DNA of 64,000 bases from Adiantum capillus-veneris (GCA_014529385.2 CM043969.1:14023446-14087445); one strand, 5' to 3'; counted from the stretch's first letter, positions 49,501 through 60,616 are shown. The notes: generated by a model not told the origin, from the letters alone. Made by a program: numbers and translations.

Positions 49501-49896
49501 GCTCAGCCAGAAGAAGGAAACATGGATTTTCCTATCTGTTACGCCACTCGACATCTCAACAATGCAGAGAAGAATTACACCACAACAGAGCGAGAAGGAT
49601 TAGGAATGATATATGCTGTGAAGAAATTTCGGCATTATCTTCTAGCCAACAAGTTTGTGTTTTTTACGGATCACCAAGCCTTGCTCTACCTAGTGAATAA
49701 ACCATGCAATACCGGGAGAATAGTGAGATGGTTCATTATCTTACTGGAATTCGACTTCACGGTAGTAGTAAAGAAAGGAAAAACACATCTTAGAGCTGAT
49801 CATCTTTCGCGATTGACGAATGGAGAAGACCCTATAGGAGTAGATGACGACATGCCAGACGCGTACTTGTTCAACATAGAAATGATACCGAAGTGA
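46555..49896 (+). pseudogene. Protease, reverse transcriptase and RNase H of Element 2 pol
   Basis: Open for 1,113 codons in the pol frame. A retropepsin domain has AILDSGAGVAIATKEIW with catalytic Asp at residue 161 and DIILGGPFM near 231. A highly charged linker (about 380-600) follows. RT: HTDWVSPIVVVPKKNGKLRV, LDGFSGYNQ, VMPFGLTNAPATFQRL and the catalytic YIDD at 826-829. RNase H: IDASAYAIGCIL (Asp 972), TTTEREGLGMIYAVKKFRHY (Glu) and FFTDHQAL (Asp), so three catalytic residues are visible. Only one RNase H is present, unlike the Tat-like element at 28466. The frame ends at a TGA at 49894-49896 but continues into integrase in the same frame. Confidence 0.93.
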
Positions 49897-52221
49897 TCTC
49901 AAAATGTCGTTAGCCTATTAACCTATGGAGGAGAGTTTGATAGAAGAGAATACAACCAGAAACATATTGCTATTCAGCAATCCAAGAATCTTCAATTGGT
50001 TGCAGGAAGGTTGTATCAATTGGGAAATGATCATGTTTTACGACTATGCATCAATCCTGAGGAATATAATATATATCTGTGCGAAGCACATGTTCAGGAA
50101 TGTGCATTTCATTGTTCAAGAAGGAACACATATAGGAATTTGTTACAATTGGGAGTCTATTGGCCAGGAATGAAAGAAAGCATACATGAATATGTCACTG
50201 TATGTATTGTATGTTCATCAAAACCGCCAGCAGAGTATTCGACATTATATCAGATAATGATCGCTCCGGAATGGAGTCGGTATATTGTTGAATATCTCAC
50301 AAATAGAACTTTCCCAGAAGGAACGTCAAAAGCTCGTCCGAAATCTGTAGAGACAGAAGCTAGAGATTACGCTTTAATAGGAGATCAACTCTATAAGAGA
50401 GGTAAAGACAACCAGCTTAGGATTTGCGCATCAGAGTGTGAGTATGTGATAATCCTGAAGCCAGCTCATGGAGGAGTAGGTGGAGGCCATTTCTCAGGTG
50501 ATAAGACAGCAAAACTTGTCTTAGCCGCAGGAATATGGTGGCCAACATTACATATGGACACTGAGGAATACGTTAAACGGTGTGATGACTGTCAGCGGAC
50601 CAAAGTACCACTTAAAAGAGATGATATGCCGCTTAGACCAATGATGGGGACAAGAGCTTTTGTAAAATAGGGGATTGATTATGTCGGACCCATTTCACCT
50701 CCTGCATATAAGACTCATGTACAATACATCGTTGTGGCTATAGACTATCAAACAAAGTGGGTCGAAGCAAAGGCAACTCAAAAAGCAGATGCCAGGACCA
50801 CGGCACAATTTCTATATGAATACGTCTTTGTACGATATGGATTGCCAATAGAAATTGTGAGTGATTGAGGCACACATTTTATAAATGAAGTGATAGAGAT
50901 CCTTCTAGATGAATTCATGGTAATCCATAGGAAATCAGCCCCGTATCATCCACAAGCAAACGGACAAGCTGAAGCAACAAACAAAACCATATGCACGGTC
51001 CTGACGAAGATTGTATCTGAGTCGAGAACTGACTGGGACCAGAAGTTGCATTCAAAATTATGGGCATATAGGGTAGCATATAAAACATCAATAGGAACGA
51101 CCCCATATAACATGGTTTTTGGGCTAAATGCTATCTTACCAATAGAATTCTTGATTTCAACCTTAAGGGTGGCTAAGGATCTAGAGTGGACAGGGCACGA
51201 GCTTTCTGATAGAATAGATGACCTGGAAAAGCTAGACGAGCTTCGCCTAAAAGCAGTAGCTTCTATCTACGCTCAAAAAAGGCGACAAAAGGAATTTTTT
51301 GATAAGCATGTGCGAACTAAAGAGTTTAAGGTTGGGGACTATGTCCTAGTTTACACTCTGAAACAGCATGCTAAGAAGCTTAAAAAGCGAGGGATGGGAC
51401 CTCTGGTGATTAAAGATCTATCACCAAGTGGAGCCGTCAAGCTTGCTACATTAGACGGAGAAGAAATGCCCAATTGGATTAGTGGATGCAGAGTGAAAAA
51501 GTATCTTTTGTCGCTAACCCAAGACATGCTTCTCAAAATACATCAAGAAAAGCTGCGTGTCCAGAAAAAGAAAAAGATTGTGGAGGAAGCGCAAGCCGAT
51601 GCGAAGGAAAGAACGGAGAAAAGAAGACTACTACGTCAGACACAACGCAATGAAGGGGCAATACGAATAAACGCGGTCAGTATAACAGAAATGGATAATG
51701 ACAAAGAAGAACCCATCATTGAATGCAAAGTAGGAACCAACCAAATCAAATCCAGAGCACTATTGGATTCACAAGCTCAAACTAACCTACTTTCACTCAG
51801 TTTGTATAGACAATTGACAAATGACACTAAATTACAAACTGCCAAGCAAGAGTTAAAGAGTTATTCTGAGAATTCAATCAAAACTGTCGGATGCACAGTT
51901 TTACATATACAGATTAACCAGTATGTGTATCCTCATATGTTTTACGTGGTTGAAGACCAAGCTACACAACATCCATTATTGCTAGGACAACCATGGCAGA
52001 AGCAATACAATGCAATGATTGACTGGAGTTCTAAATCAGTGCTTATCAAATACGAAGGTGAAAGTCAATCAGTTAAGTTCACCAAAGGAGTAGAGCCAAC
52101 TCCAAAGGAAGAATCCAAGAACAAAGGTAAACAACAACCAGAGAAAAAGAAGAAGCAATGGCAACCAAAAGTTTCTATACAACTGGATTGCTCTTCGACG
52201 AGGAACTCTCAAATTGGATAA
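49897..52221 (+). pseudogene. Integrase with duplicated zinc module and a downstream retropepsin-like domain (Element 2 pol)
   Basis: Same frame as the RT segment; stops at 50668 (TAG, where Trp is usual before GID) and 50866 (TGA after SD). A first H2C2 module has His at 50089 and 50110 and Cys at 50203 and 50212; a second has His at 50467 and 50488 and Cys at 50581 and 50590. Catalytic triad: D at 50677 (GIDYVGP), D at 50863, E at 50971 (NGQAEATN), giving a D,D35E spacing. The C-terminal fold follows (KVGDYVLVYTLK). From about 51690 there is a second retropepsin-like region: ALLDSQAQTNLLSLSLYRQL (Asp at 51766; Gln where Gly is usual) and HPLLLGQPWQKQYNAMIDW. Confidence 0.85.
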
Positions 52222-52792
52222 GGAAGACAAGCAATAATATAACAGCTCAACCTTGGGAAAAAACGGAGTCAAAGTTGGTATGGAGACCAAAAAAGGTTGT
52301 GCCAGAGAACACAAAGGTGGAAAACAAGTCTTCAATACCAGACAACAGAGTGATTCCAGACAATCAAGGACAGTGAAACAGATCTGGATTCCAAAGAAGT
52401 TCATGACGGCACAAATCTATAGCAAGCAAATTTGGATCCCAAGGATTTGTAAACAGGAACTCCCTTCAGTACAATCCACGGAAACTCCTAGGTATTTCAA
52501 GGCGAGGAAATCAACACAAAGAACAAAGCAGGTTTGGGTCGCAAAGAGTTTGTGGCAAGCACAAGCGAAGCGGAAGCAGATTTGGATTGTGAAAAAGAAC
52601 AACAAGGTAAAGAAGAATCCATCTACTGATTCTACTACCGAAGTGCCAAAACCAACCCAAAACCCGACCACCAATCCTTCAATCAAACAAAGAGCAGCTT
52701 TATTGGAAAGACTGTTGTATCATCGCTCTACAATTGCATTGGGAACTTATGACCAAAACAACTACAATGCTTCGCCCACAGACACTTCATAG
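52158..52792 (+). pseudogene. Trp-Pro-Lys repeat tail of Element 2 pol
   Basis: The pol frame closes at 52221 after KKQWQPKVS; an overlapping frame (to 52376) gives KLVWRPKKV, and a third (52253-52792) gives KQIWIPKKF, KQIWIPRIC, KQVWVAKSL and KQIWIVKKN. Repetition of the motif across three frames suggests one original tail broken by small insertions or deletions. It ends with a helical segment KQRAALLERLLYHRS. Element 1 has a similar tail at 1564-2343. Function unknown; the basic charge would suit nucleic-acid binding. Confidence 0.6.
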
Positions 52793-55610
52793 TCGTCCAG
52801 GAGGACTCAGACTAGGAGGGGGGGAGGTATACAGGTATACAGGAGCTACAAAGCAGCTACAAGCGACAAAAACAAAGAAAAACAAAAATTATATTACAAG
52901 GGCAGTGTCTTACATGATTTCGCAATTTTTATGTTTGATTGCGGATATTGATAATATTTATGCCCTTATATACCTTTTTTTGCAACAAGAAGAGATCCAA
53001 TTATGAATTTGGGTCTCTAGACGTGTAAATATCACTAAATAAGAGTGTTTTTGGAGCTAAAAAGTGAAAAAAAGTGGTAATCCAAGTCCAGAAATCACAA
53101 ATAAGTGTATATTCATATACACAGGGTTACCAGATATTTATTGTGTATGTTTGGAATTTTTTGGCTTCAATTTGCTATTTTCCTTTATTTTTTATGATTT
53201 TCTTGATAAAAGTAAACGAAAAATAAAAAACAGGTGAAACGAGATCAAAAAAAAGAAAAGAATAGATGGTGATGATCCTAATGACAAGGGCAACCCATGG
53301 TAAAAATTGAGTACAATTCGGGAAAAGTTGTGGAAAGCCCGAAATGACAGAATTTTGGCAAAGTGGACAGATTTCTCAGAAACAGGTCAAACGGAGTCCA
53401 AATTGAGAAATTTCAAATCCTAAAGTGCATTTCACGACGAGATAGGAGCACATGTCAAATTTGGTAACAAGTGATCCAGAAAGTCCAAAGTTAAGTATTT
53501 TTTACTTCACTTACAGGCTCATTTGCACTATTACCCACTTCGAGAGAGCAAAGAGCACACAGGAGCATCCAACCTTCGACAGCCTTCTACGACTGCTACG
53601 AGAGCTCAGAGGACACCAGACATGAGAGGTAGACTCATTGCCATAAGCTTTTGATGCTTATCATTAACTTTTGTCGCGAAAACTGAGCAAAACCAAGAAA
53701 CAAGAGCAGACGGGGAATGCGGTAGAATTCTAGGTAGTGGCACAACCGCCTAACCAAACCTTGCAAGAACTTATAGGTGGGTTACCCTAGTATAGAAGAT
53801 GGGTTTCTAACACTCAAAGCTCGAGAAAGAACGACTGGAAAAACCCTAGGTCAACAGAGCCTGCAAGAGGCAAACAGGAAAAAGTTGTCGAAACGACACA
53901 AAACTTCTCAGGAAGCTTAACAACATCGAGGGCAATGCAACCATGGAGTATCTCCAGGTTTGGACCACCAAAAGTGGGTCAAAACAACCGATTCGACGAC
54001 AGACACACAAAGCGTCATTTTGGCATAACGGCTGAAATTGACGACCGAATGAAATGAAACTTCACAAGCAGCTTCAAGTAACTATTGATGACTTATGTAT
54101 GCAAGCAAAACCCAAAAGAAAGATGATTCACTTACCGATGGTGAATAAAACGCTTTCGGGAAACCAAATGGAGAAAGATGGAGAATGGGGAGCCAAAGTC
54201 AAGTTCAACCAAATAGATGGCTTCACAACATATCCAATGAGCTGGAAATGCAACTCTCGAGAAGAAAAGTTGAAGAGATTCAACTCCAAGGCAAAAAGAA
54301 GACTTCGGAGACTGAAATACCTATAAGGGGGCTTTTTAGCTAAACTGATGACTTCTTAAGTTGAAAACTAGTTAGCAGGGCTTAGGGCACTAGCACAAAG
54401 CATTCTTTGCACAAAAGGACCAACATTTCAAAAAAAGACATCATACGCGTATGATGTCTCACAGCATGAATTTCACATCCATTTCAACATTTGAGTGCAT
54501 AGCCTCATTCCACATGTTAATCACATCCTATGAACCAAGTATCATGAGAATTGGAGTTAGAAAACCCAAGGAAAACCAAAAAGACGCAAAGTAGGCCATA
54601 AAATTGATTTTTGGTCCTAATTTTGTCAAATAACTCCAAACTCATTGAAACTTTGTAGGATTGTTGTTAAACACATCTACAAGCTATCTGGAACCAAAAA
54701 GCACCATTTTGACACAAAAGACATCATACGCGTATGATATCTATTTACACTTACAGAGCCAAAACTGCTCATTTGTCATCATACATCCATTATATATATC
54801 TAATACATGCTACATATGAAATTTGGAACCATTTGGTCAAGAGGATCACACCAATGGCCCAATTGAGGGAAAATCCTTCACCTAAAGCCTATTTTTGGCC
54901 CAAATCCAACATACTCAAGTCCAAACCAAGATTTGAGTAGAGACAGTCCTTCACTAGTACATGGGGAGTCCGCAGAACCAATCCCATGCAAAATTGATGA
55001 AAAAGACATCATACGCGTATGATGTCTCCAGAGCCATTTTTAGCCCAAAATCTATCCAAACTTCATAAATCCACTGAATAAGCCTATCTAAAGCCAAATC
55101 CAAGCTTATAGAGAAATTTGGTCCAAAAATACACTAAAAGACATCATACGCGTATGACGTCTCACTATGTGATTTTGGCACCTCAGGGCTTCAACCACCA
55201 AACAGAAGTGATCTACATGTCATTTGAAAGTGAACCACCAAGTTTTATCCAATTTGGATCATAAAATCCAATTCCCTTTTAAAATTTTGCAAGAGCCGGA
55301 ACTGGACTAAATTGGCCAAAACTTGACCAAATGGGATCCAAACTCAAATCCAAGCATATGATAATCATGTATACACTATCAGCTACAAGCACAACCAATA
55401 TGAAGTCATTTTGACACAAAAGATATTATACGCGTATGATGTCTCCAGCATGATTTTGAGCCCATTTTGCATATTTTTTTACCTACCTTGCATCCTTAGG
55501 CCCTGAATAGCTCATGTTTCAATTTTCAAGTCATTTGGATAGTTAAAAGCTTCACTTCGGCTTTCAGTACTAAAAAGACACTAACTTATGAAATTGGAGT
55601 TACAGGATCC
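52793..55610 (+). other. Non-coding region between pol and ORF3 of Element 2
   Basis: About 2.8 kb. A weak palindrome (GTGTATAT-TC-ATATACAC) lies at 53105-53122. 53980-54326 has a short open frame (90 codons) of unknown meaning, perhaps an ORF3-related exon. From 54400 it holds ~283-bp units with palindromes. Phrases such as CATTTGGATC and AACTTGACC recur with divergence. Confidence 0.6.
54436..55444. repeat. Palindrome array of Element 2 (~283-bp period)
   Basis: Half-arm AGACATCATACG plus its complement, total 24 bp, at 54436-54459, 54719-54742, 55004-55027, 55139-55162 and 55421-55444. The first and third are perfect; the others have one to three changes. Centre distances are 283, 285, 135 and 282. 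Two more lie in the leader (42709, 42989) at 282. Confidence 0.9.
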
Positions 55611-58600
55611 ATGGATTCCACCAAGTCATCGGCAATGAAGAGAAAAAGACCGACAATCAAAGATGCTATTGCAAAAGCGGAACCCTTTGACATTCCAGCA
55701 GAAACCCTCAAGCCAACCAAAACTTGGGTGGAGGAAGCAGTATTGGAGAAAGAGGGAATAAAGATCTACCAGGGGACTTTCAGAGATCCTCAAGGGCAAG
55801 CGGTGGATGTACCGATGATCCCACAGGAATTGGTAGATTATAGCAGGTCAGGAGACATCAGCAGGTACCTGGAAAGGGCAGACTTGCATAGTTTCTTCAC
55901 CTCGAGACCATCAGGTGTGGATACAAGAAGAGTGTACGAGTTGGCAACATCCATTCAGAAGGATGGAAAAGCCACATTGACAGCCATGGATGGAGATAAG
56001 GTAGAAGTATAGATCACTCCACAGCTAATTGCAGACGCATTGAAGTTGCACAACAAAGGGAGCTCGGTCAGGGAAAGAAGAGAGGCCATAGAGGTCTATG
56101 GGCCCAAGAAACAGAATGCGACCTATGGAGATATGGCGGACCCAAGAGCGGCAACCCTTTGCCGACTGTACAACCAATTTCTTCATGTTTGCAGTAAAAG
56201 ACCGCAAAAGTATACGACACCACCCCATGCCATTGCGACCACCATCACATGGGCATTAAAGAGCAATATGCCAAAAGAGGTGAATTACGCTCAACACATC
56301 TACGAGCAAGTAATTGCCATGCACAAGGAGAAGCCAAAATACATAGGAGGAGCAAAAATTCTGACAAGAATAGCTTATGAAGCTATTGGAGCTAGAGATC
56401 AGTGGCCAAAGGCTCCCTCCCAGAATGAGTGGCTTAGTGAAGCCGACGAGGAGGAAAAACAGCCCGAAGTACCCAAGAGAGCATCCACAAGAGCACGCCA
56501 GAAACTAGAAGTAGTTTCAGAACCTGAAGAGGATGTGGACGAGCCACTTAAGAAGAAAGGAAAGAAGAAGGTTTCTCCCAAGCAAACCAAAAGTCAGAAA
56601 GCGGCAAGGATGGAAAGATTAGTGGAGCAGTTTAGAGCGGAAAGAGCTCTAAATGGTGACTTTGAAGAAAAGTGGGTGCCAGACCCCACTAAAGTCGGAA
56701 CTAGCTCGGCCAGGCCACATATTGATCAATACGATCAATATATTAAAGCTTATGAGGAGTCAGAGGCTATTTTGGAGCAGCAACCTGTCGAGCCATACAC
56801 TGAAGAGGAGGTACAGCAATTAAAAGCTGAGCTGAAAAAAGACGACAAGGGGAAAAGGAAAGTAGATGAGTCTACTAAGCCTCAAGAGAAAGATGGGCAA
56901 GCCGACAAGGGGAAAGCCAAGGAAGCTGAGGACAAACATCCCTCTATGACTGATGTACCAAGCCCGAAGAAGACGGAAAAAATTGTGGAAGAGACCACAG
57001 TAGAGGTGGACAGAGATGTTTTGGAAAAGCTAGAAGCCGAGACCAAAGAAAAGAAGATAGATCCAGTTCAGCAAAAGAGAAATGATTATGAGGATCTGGT
57101 AGAGATAGGATACACCGAAGAAGAGGCCCTTGAGGCAGTTTATGGGATCACCCTACAAAAACAAGATGAACGGAGAGGGACGGAGAAAAAGACAAAGAGT
57201 AAAAAAGAAAGTGAAGAGAAACTGGACGAACCGAAAGTACTAGAAGAGCCAAAGCCAGTGGAGGTGGTGGAGGAAATAGCTTTAGAGTTCACAGATGATG
57301 ATGAAAAAGACATGCACATGGTGCATGAACTGCTCAGCAAGATAAAAGAAAGGTCCAAAGCAAAGGAAGTAGAGATTGAGACAGCCAAACAAAGGGAAGC
57401 AGAGTTGCAGAGAAATTTAGAGAATGCTATGGCTGAATCTGAAAGTCATAAAGCATCACTCTATGACGCGGAAAACGAGAGAGACGGCTTGGTACTCCAG
57501 CTAGCCGAAGCTTCAAGAGAAGTAACAAGTGCACAGGAAGCAAGGGAGCGGATAGAGAATGAGTTGGAGGCGGCTAAGGATGAGCTCATTGAGCTCAGGA
57601 AAAGAGTTGAGCTCCAAGAAAGAACAATCACTAGAATCAGGTCTACCCCTAGAGTTAGCAGAGCAGGAACCGAACAAGAGGGAGCTATCGTACCAGTTTT
57701 GGAAGACCAAGTCCGAAGCTTACAAAGAGAGCTAAGATTAGAGCAAATGCAACGGTTGCACATTGCGGAGGGATCATTGGCCGCAGAGGAGAGGCTCACA
57801 TTAGAAAATCAAACACTACGGACAGAGAATGAGGCCCTCCGCAAATAGCTCCAAGATATACAAGAGCAACAAAGAAGAGAGACAGAGACACCACAAGAAG
57901 AATCAGGTGGAGCAGCCATAGAGCTACCAGAAACTGGAGAGGCAACCACAATTGAAGATCCAGCCCCAACTCAAGAGGTGGCCTTGACTTCAAGAATCTC
58001 TGAAGAAGAAGAACAAAGGCTCCATGACCAAATAGAAAAGTCAGCAGAGGAGAGTGCCAAGGCGGAAATGGAATGGGAGAGGAGACTCCTAATCTCCATT
58101 ATACTTCAGGGACTAGACACAAAAGTGCTCCATGAACAGTGGATGCAACCCAGCCTGCCTTTCCCTTTGATGAAATTTGAAGTGCTAAAGACGAAAAAGA
58201 GAATAGAGGAGGAGCAGTATGTCGCTCTTTACGAAGGCGACATCACAAAGGAGGAACAATCAAAGAAGATAGTAGATTCACAACCTAGATGGAGGAAAGG
58301 TTGGCTGAACAAATACCCAGCCTACCTCATCTACTTGGTGGAGGCACCAAAGGAGATTCGGGAGGATGCAACCTTCTGCCCGGTGCCAAGAGTCAGAAAC
58401 TGGAAAGAGCATGGCAGGATTGCAGAAAAGAAGCCAAATTGGCTTAATTATCCCAGGATGCCAGGACCAAAGGTAGGAGAGAGAATACGTAAAGGCTACA
58501 TGGTGAAAACCCTAACAGGCACCATCAAGCTCTTTACTGGCTCTCCTGACCTTTCATGTCAGATGCTCAAGAAAATCTGCAGGACTCTCTTAGCTTGCAT

Positions 58601-58886
58601 TGAAGTGTTCACGCCAGATAAAGCCACGACCTCGATTCTACTATCGACGGCCGACACGGTGACTGATATGATGTACGATCTTTCATTGCAGCCTTCTCCA
58701 AAAGTGTTACACCTCCTATACCAAAGGATTATGTTTTTGCTTGGCTTCCACATGCAAACATTCGAAGAAGCTTTCTACACCGGCTTTTTCACCCACGAAA
58801 GCAAAATATTCGGCCCAACCTTGACCATCGGCAACCTACGATACGAATCACATTTGCAGATGCTCAAGACAACAGGACTTTATTGA
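55611..58886 (+). pseudogene. ORF3 of Element 2: large uncharacterised coiled-coil protein
   Basis: One frame of 1,091 codons with two TAG stops (56010-56012 and 57846-57848). Residues ~1-330 look globular (VDTRRVYELATSIQ, ITPQLIADALKLH, YGDMADPRAATLCRLYNQFL, THITW-like IATTITWALKSN, AKILTRIAYEAIG); in layout this recalls the putative plant transposon domain of Athila-type ORFs, a tentative link only. Residues ~330-600 are highly charged and low-complexity. Residues ~600-800 form a strong coiled coil (AKQREAELQRNLENAMAESE). The C-terminal ~250 residues are globular (KGWLNKYPAYLIYLVEAPKE, LSCQMLKKICRTLLACIEVF, RIMFLLGFHMQTFEEAFYTG). I see no signal peptide or clear membrane anchor, so it is not a typical env. 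It ends 37 bases before the polypurine tract. Its last ~210 codons are duplicated at 41705-42340. Confidence 0.85.
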
Positions 58887-58923
58887 CCAAGCATAAAATT
58901 CATGTTAGGGATGACATGAACGC

Positions 58924-58935
58924 GGAGGGGGGGAG
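58924..58935 (+). other. Polypurine tract before LTR C
   Basis: GGAGGGGGGGAG directly before TGTTGAG. Confidence 0.9.
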
Positions 58936-59227
58936 TGTTGAGCCAGCAGAGGATCACACCCACATTTTTGCTCACACTCATCATTTTGTAACCATTGATT
59001 GTAATAAATGTCTTTCCGACATTAATTTTGATTTGAGCCATTCATTAAGTAACGGGACTCAATTGAGTTTCTAGCTTGTAATCCCGAAGTAATTTCACTT
59101 GCTGATGTAATTAGTTAGAGATGTTCTCACCTCCAAGGCTGAGGTATATAAGCCAAACTTTTTGTAACCTAAAGTGGTCAGATTATTAATCAAAGTGAGT
59201 TTTTTGAGCGCCGTGACTGTGTCTGAG

Positions 59228-59267
<40 letters not shown>

Positions 59268-59887
59268 CTACTTGCTACGCGAGCTACGGAGCCGCCATTG
59301 GAGAAGCGACACCGCCATTGTGTTAGCAACGGCGAGAGCTACGCACAGATACCAAGAGTGCGCGCTATTGGCTTCTATGTGTGGTAAGTTCCTACGAGCT
59401 TCGGTGTGAGTTTTCTTCCAACTCGTGTGTCGGAATGGAGCGTGCAACATATCTATAGAACCACAACGAGTAGAGCTACACATTAGTACCATCGGGGTCA
59501 AGTTTCTATCACCTGTATTTTTCGTCCTGTCTTCATACGCATTTACCGCACGGAGTGGTTATAGGTTGATTTTGTAGTTCAAGTCTTTAGGGTGTTGTTC
59601 TTACCTAGTGTATAGACTTCCTCTTGAGTTTGAGATCGATTCAATGATTCTAGATCCTGTTTCGTATAGCATTCGTTCGTAGTACGGACTTCAGTCACTT
59701 GCGTATTTTAGAACTTAGATTTGATTTCCTTAGTAGTGATTGTAATTAGAAGGTCGAGTAGGTGATTTCACACCCACCTAGTTGTTTCCATGCGCCTGCG
59801 GGTCAAGCTCCGTTCTCGTCTGGCAAATTCTGTTGTTGGTTGAGTTCTCGCTATTTAGCTTCCGCTAGCGGAGTAACCGCCTTAACA
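58936..59887 (+). repeat. LTR C of Element 2 (3' LTR, 952 bp)
   Basis: TGTTGAGCC to CGCCTTAACA. Full-length match to LTR A reversed. Contains a GA tract at about 59229-59260. The outer edge (59888 on) is satellite sequence in phase with the left flank. Confidence 0.95.
59145..59152 (+). promoter_or_regulatory. TATA box of LTR C
   Basis: GAGGTATATAAGCC, 209 bases into the LTR. LTR B is cut at this same place. Confidence 0.65.
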
Positions 59888-60135
59888 GTCCGTTTATGTT
59901 TTTCCATAGAAAAACACGAACGGACTTCAGAAACTGCTTCTATATTTGGCGTTTCTTCTTACAATTTTGCCTACAGCTTGCCATACACGCTCCTTACATT
60001 GCCTAAAGCTTACCTAATCAACTATGGATGGTTTGGGCAAGCACACAAGCCGTTTTCTAAGTCCATTTGCGTTTTTTCATATATTAAAAAATGCGAACGG
60101 ATTTCAGAAACGGCTTATGTATTCACTGTTTCTTC
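59888..60135 (+). repeat. Continuation of the 172-bp satellite
   Basis: About 1.4 monomers: GTCCGTTTATG hairpin arm, then one full unit starting at about 60029, ending in GTTTCTTCTTGTGATTTTTC where a CT tract starts. It shows the satellite was continuous before the nested insertions. Confidence 0.95.
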
Positions 60136-60155
60136 TTGTGATTTTTCTCTTTCTC

Positions 60156-60197
<42 letters not shown>

Positions 60198-60536
60198 CCC
60201 TCCCTCTACCTCTCCATCTCTCTCTTTCTCTCTAGCTCTATCTTTTCCTCCCTCCCTCTATCTCTCTGTTTCTCTATTCTCTCTCGCTTTATCTCCCTCT
60301 CCCTCTCTATCTCTCTATCTCTCTCTCTTTTCCTCCCTCTATCTCTCTATCTTTCTCTCTAGCTCTCTTTCTCTCTACCTCTATCTTTCCCTCCTTCCCT
60401 CTAGCTCTCTTTCTCTCTACCTCTATCTTTCCCTCCCTCCCTCTATCTCTCTCTTTCTCTATTCTCTCACTTTCTCTCCCTCTTCCGCTCTACCCCTCTT
60501 TCTCTCTCTATCTATTTTAAAAATTTGGACTCCCTC
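60136..60536. repeat. Pyrimidine-rich (CT)n-type tract, ~400 bp
   Basis: CTCTCT runs interspersed with CCCTCCCTCTATCTCTCTTTCTC units. All open frames are low-complexity artefacts. Confidence 0.9.
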
Positions 60537-60616
60537 CAGTATTCCCGATGCACATACCGACGCTCACCATTGACGTCGGTAAGTTTGCGTCGGTATTCAA
60601 GTGATCTCTAGTAGTG
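60537..60616 (+). mobile_element. Right end of a CACTA-type element (fragment)
   Basis: Repeats ACCGACGCTCACC, GACGTCGGTAAG and GCGTCGGTATTC, and ends CTCTAGTAGTG at 60616. These terminal features suit a CACTA right end of another subfamily; its left partner was not found. Confidence 0.45.

Larger units (their letters stand above)
40743..59887 (+). mobile_element. Element 2: composite Ty3/gypsy retrotransposon with inverted outer LTRs
   Basis: Order: LTR A (minus, 40743-41680), a joint, a copy of the 3' end of ORF3, PPT, LTR B fragment (plus, U3 only), leader with palindromes, gag, pol, W-P-K tail, ~2.8 kb non-coding with palindromes, ORF3, PPT, LTR C (plus, 58936-59887). It sits in the 172-bp satellite: left flank GTCTG (its first base now at 25562 and the rest at 40739-40742 because the CACTA element landed there), right flank GTCCG (59888-59892). 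No PBS survives. Coding regions hold stops of a type expected from C-to-T decay. Confidence 0.85.

Noticed and set aside
55611-58886. ORF3 as a retroviral-type env
   Set aside because: No signal peptide, furin-like site or membrane anchor seen; dominated by charged coiled coil.
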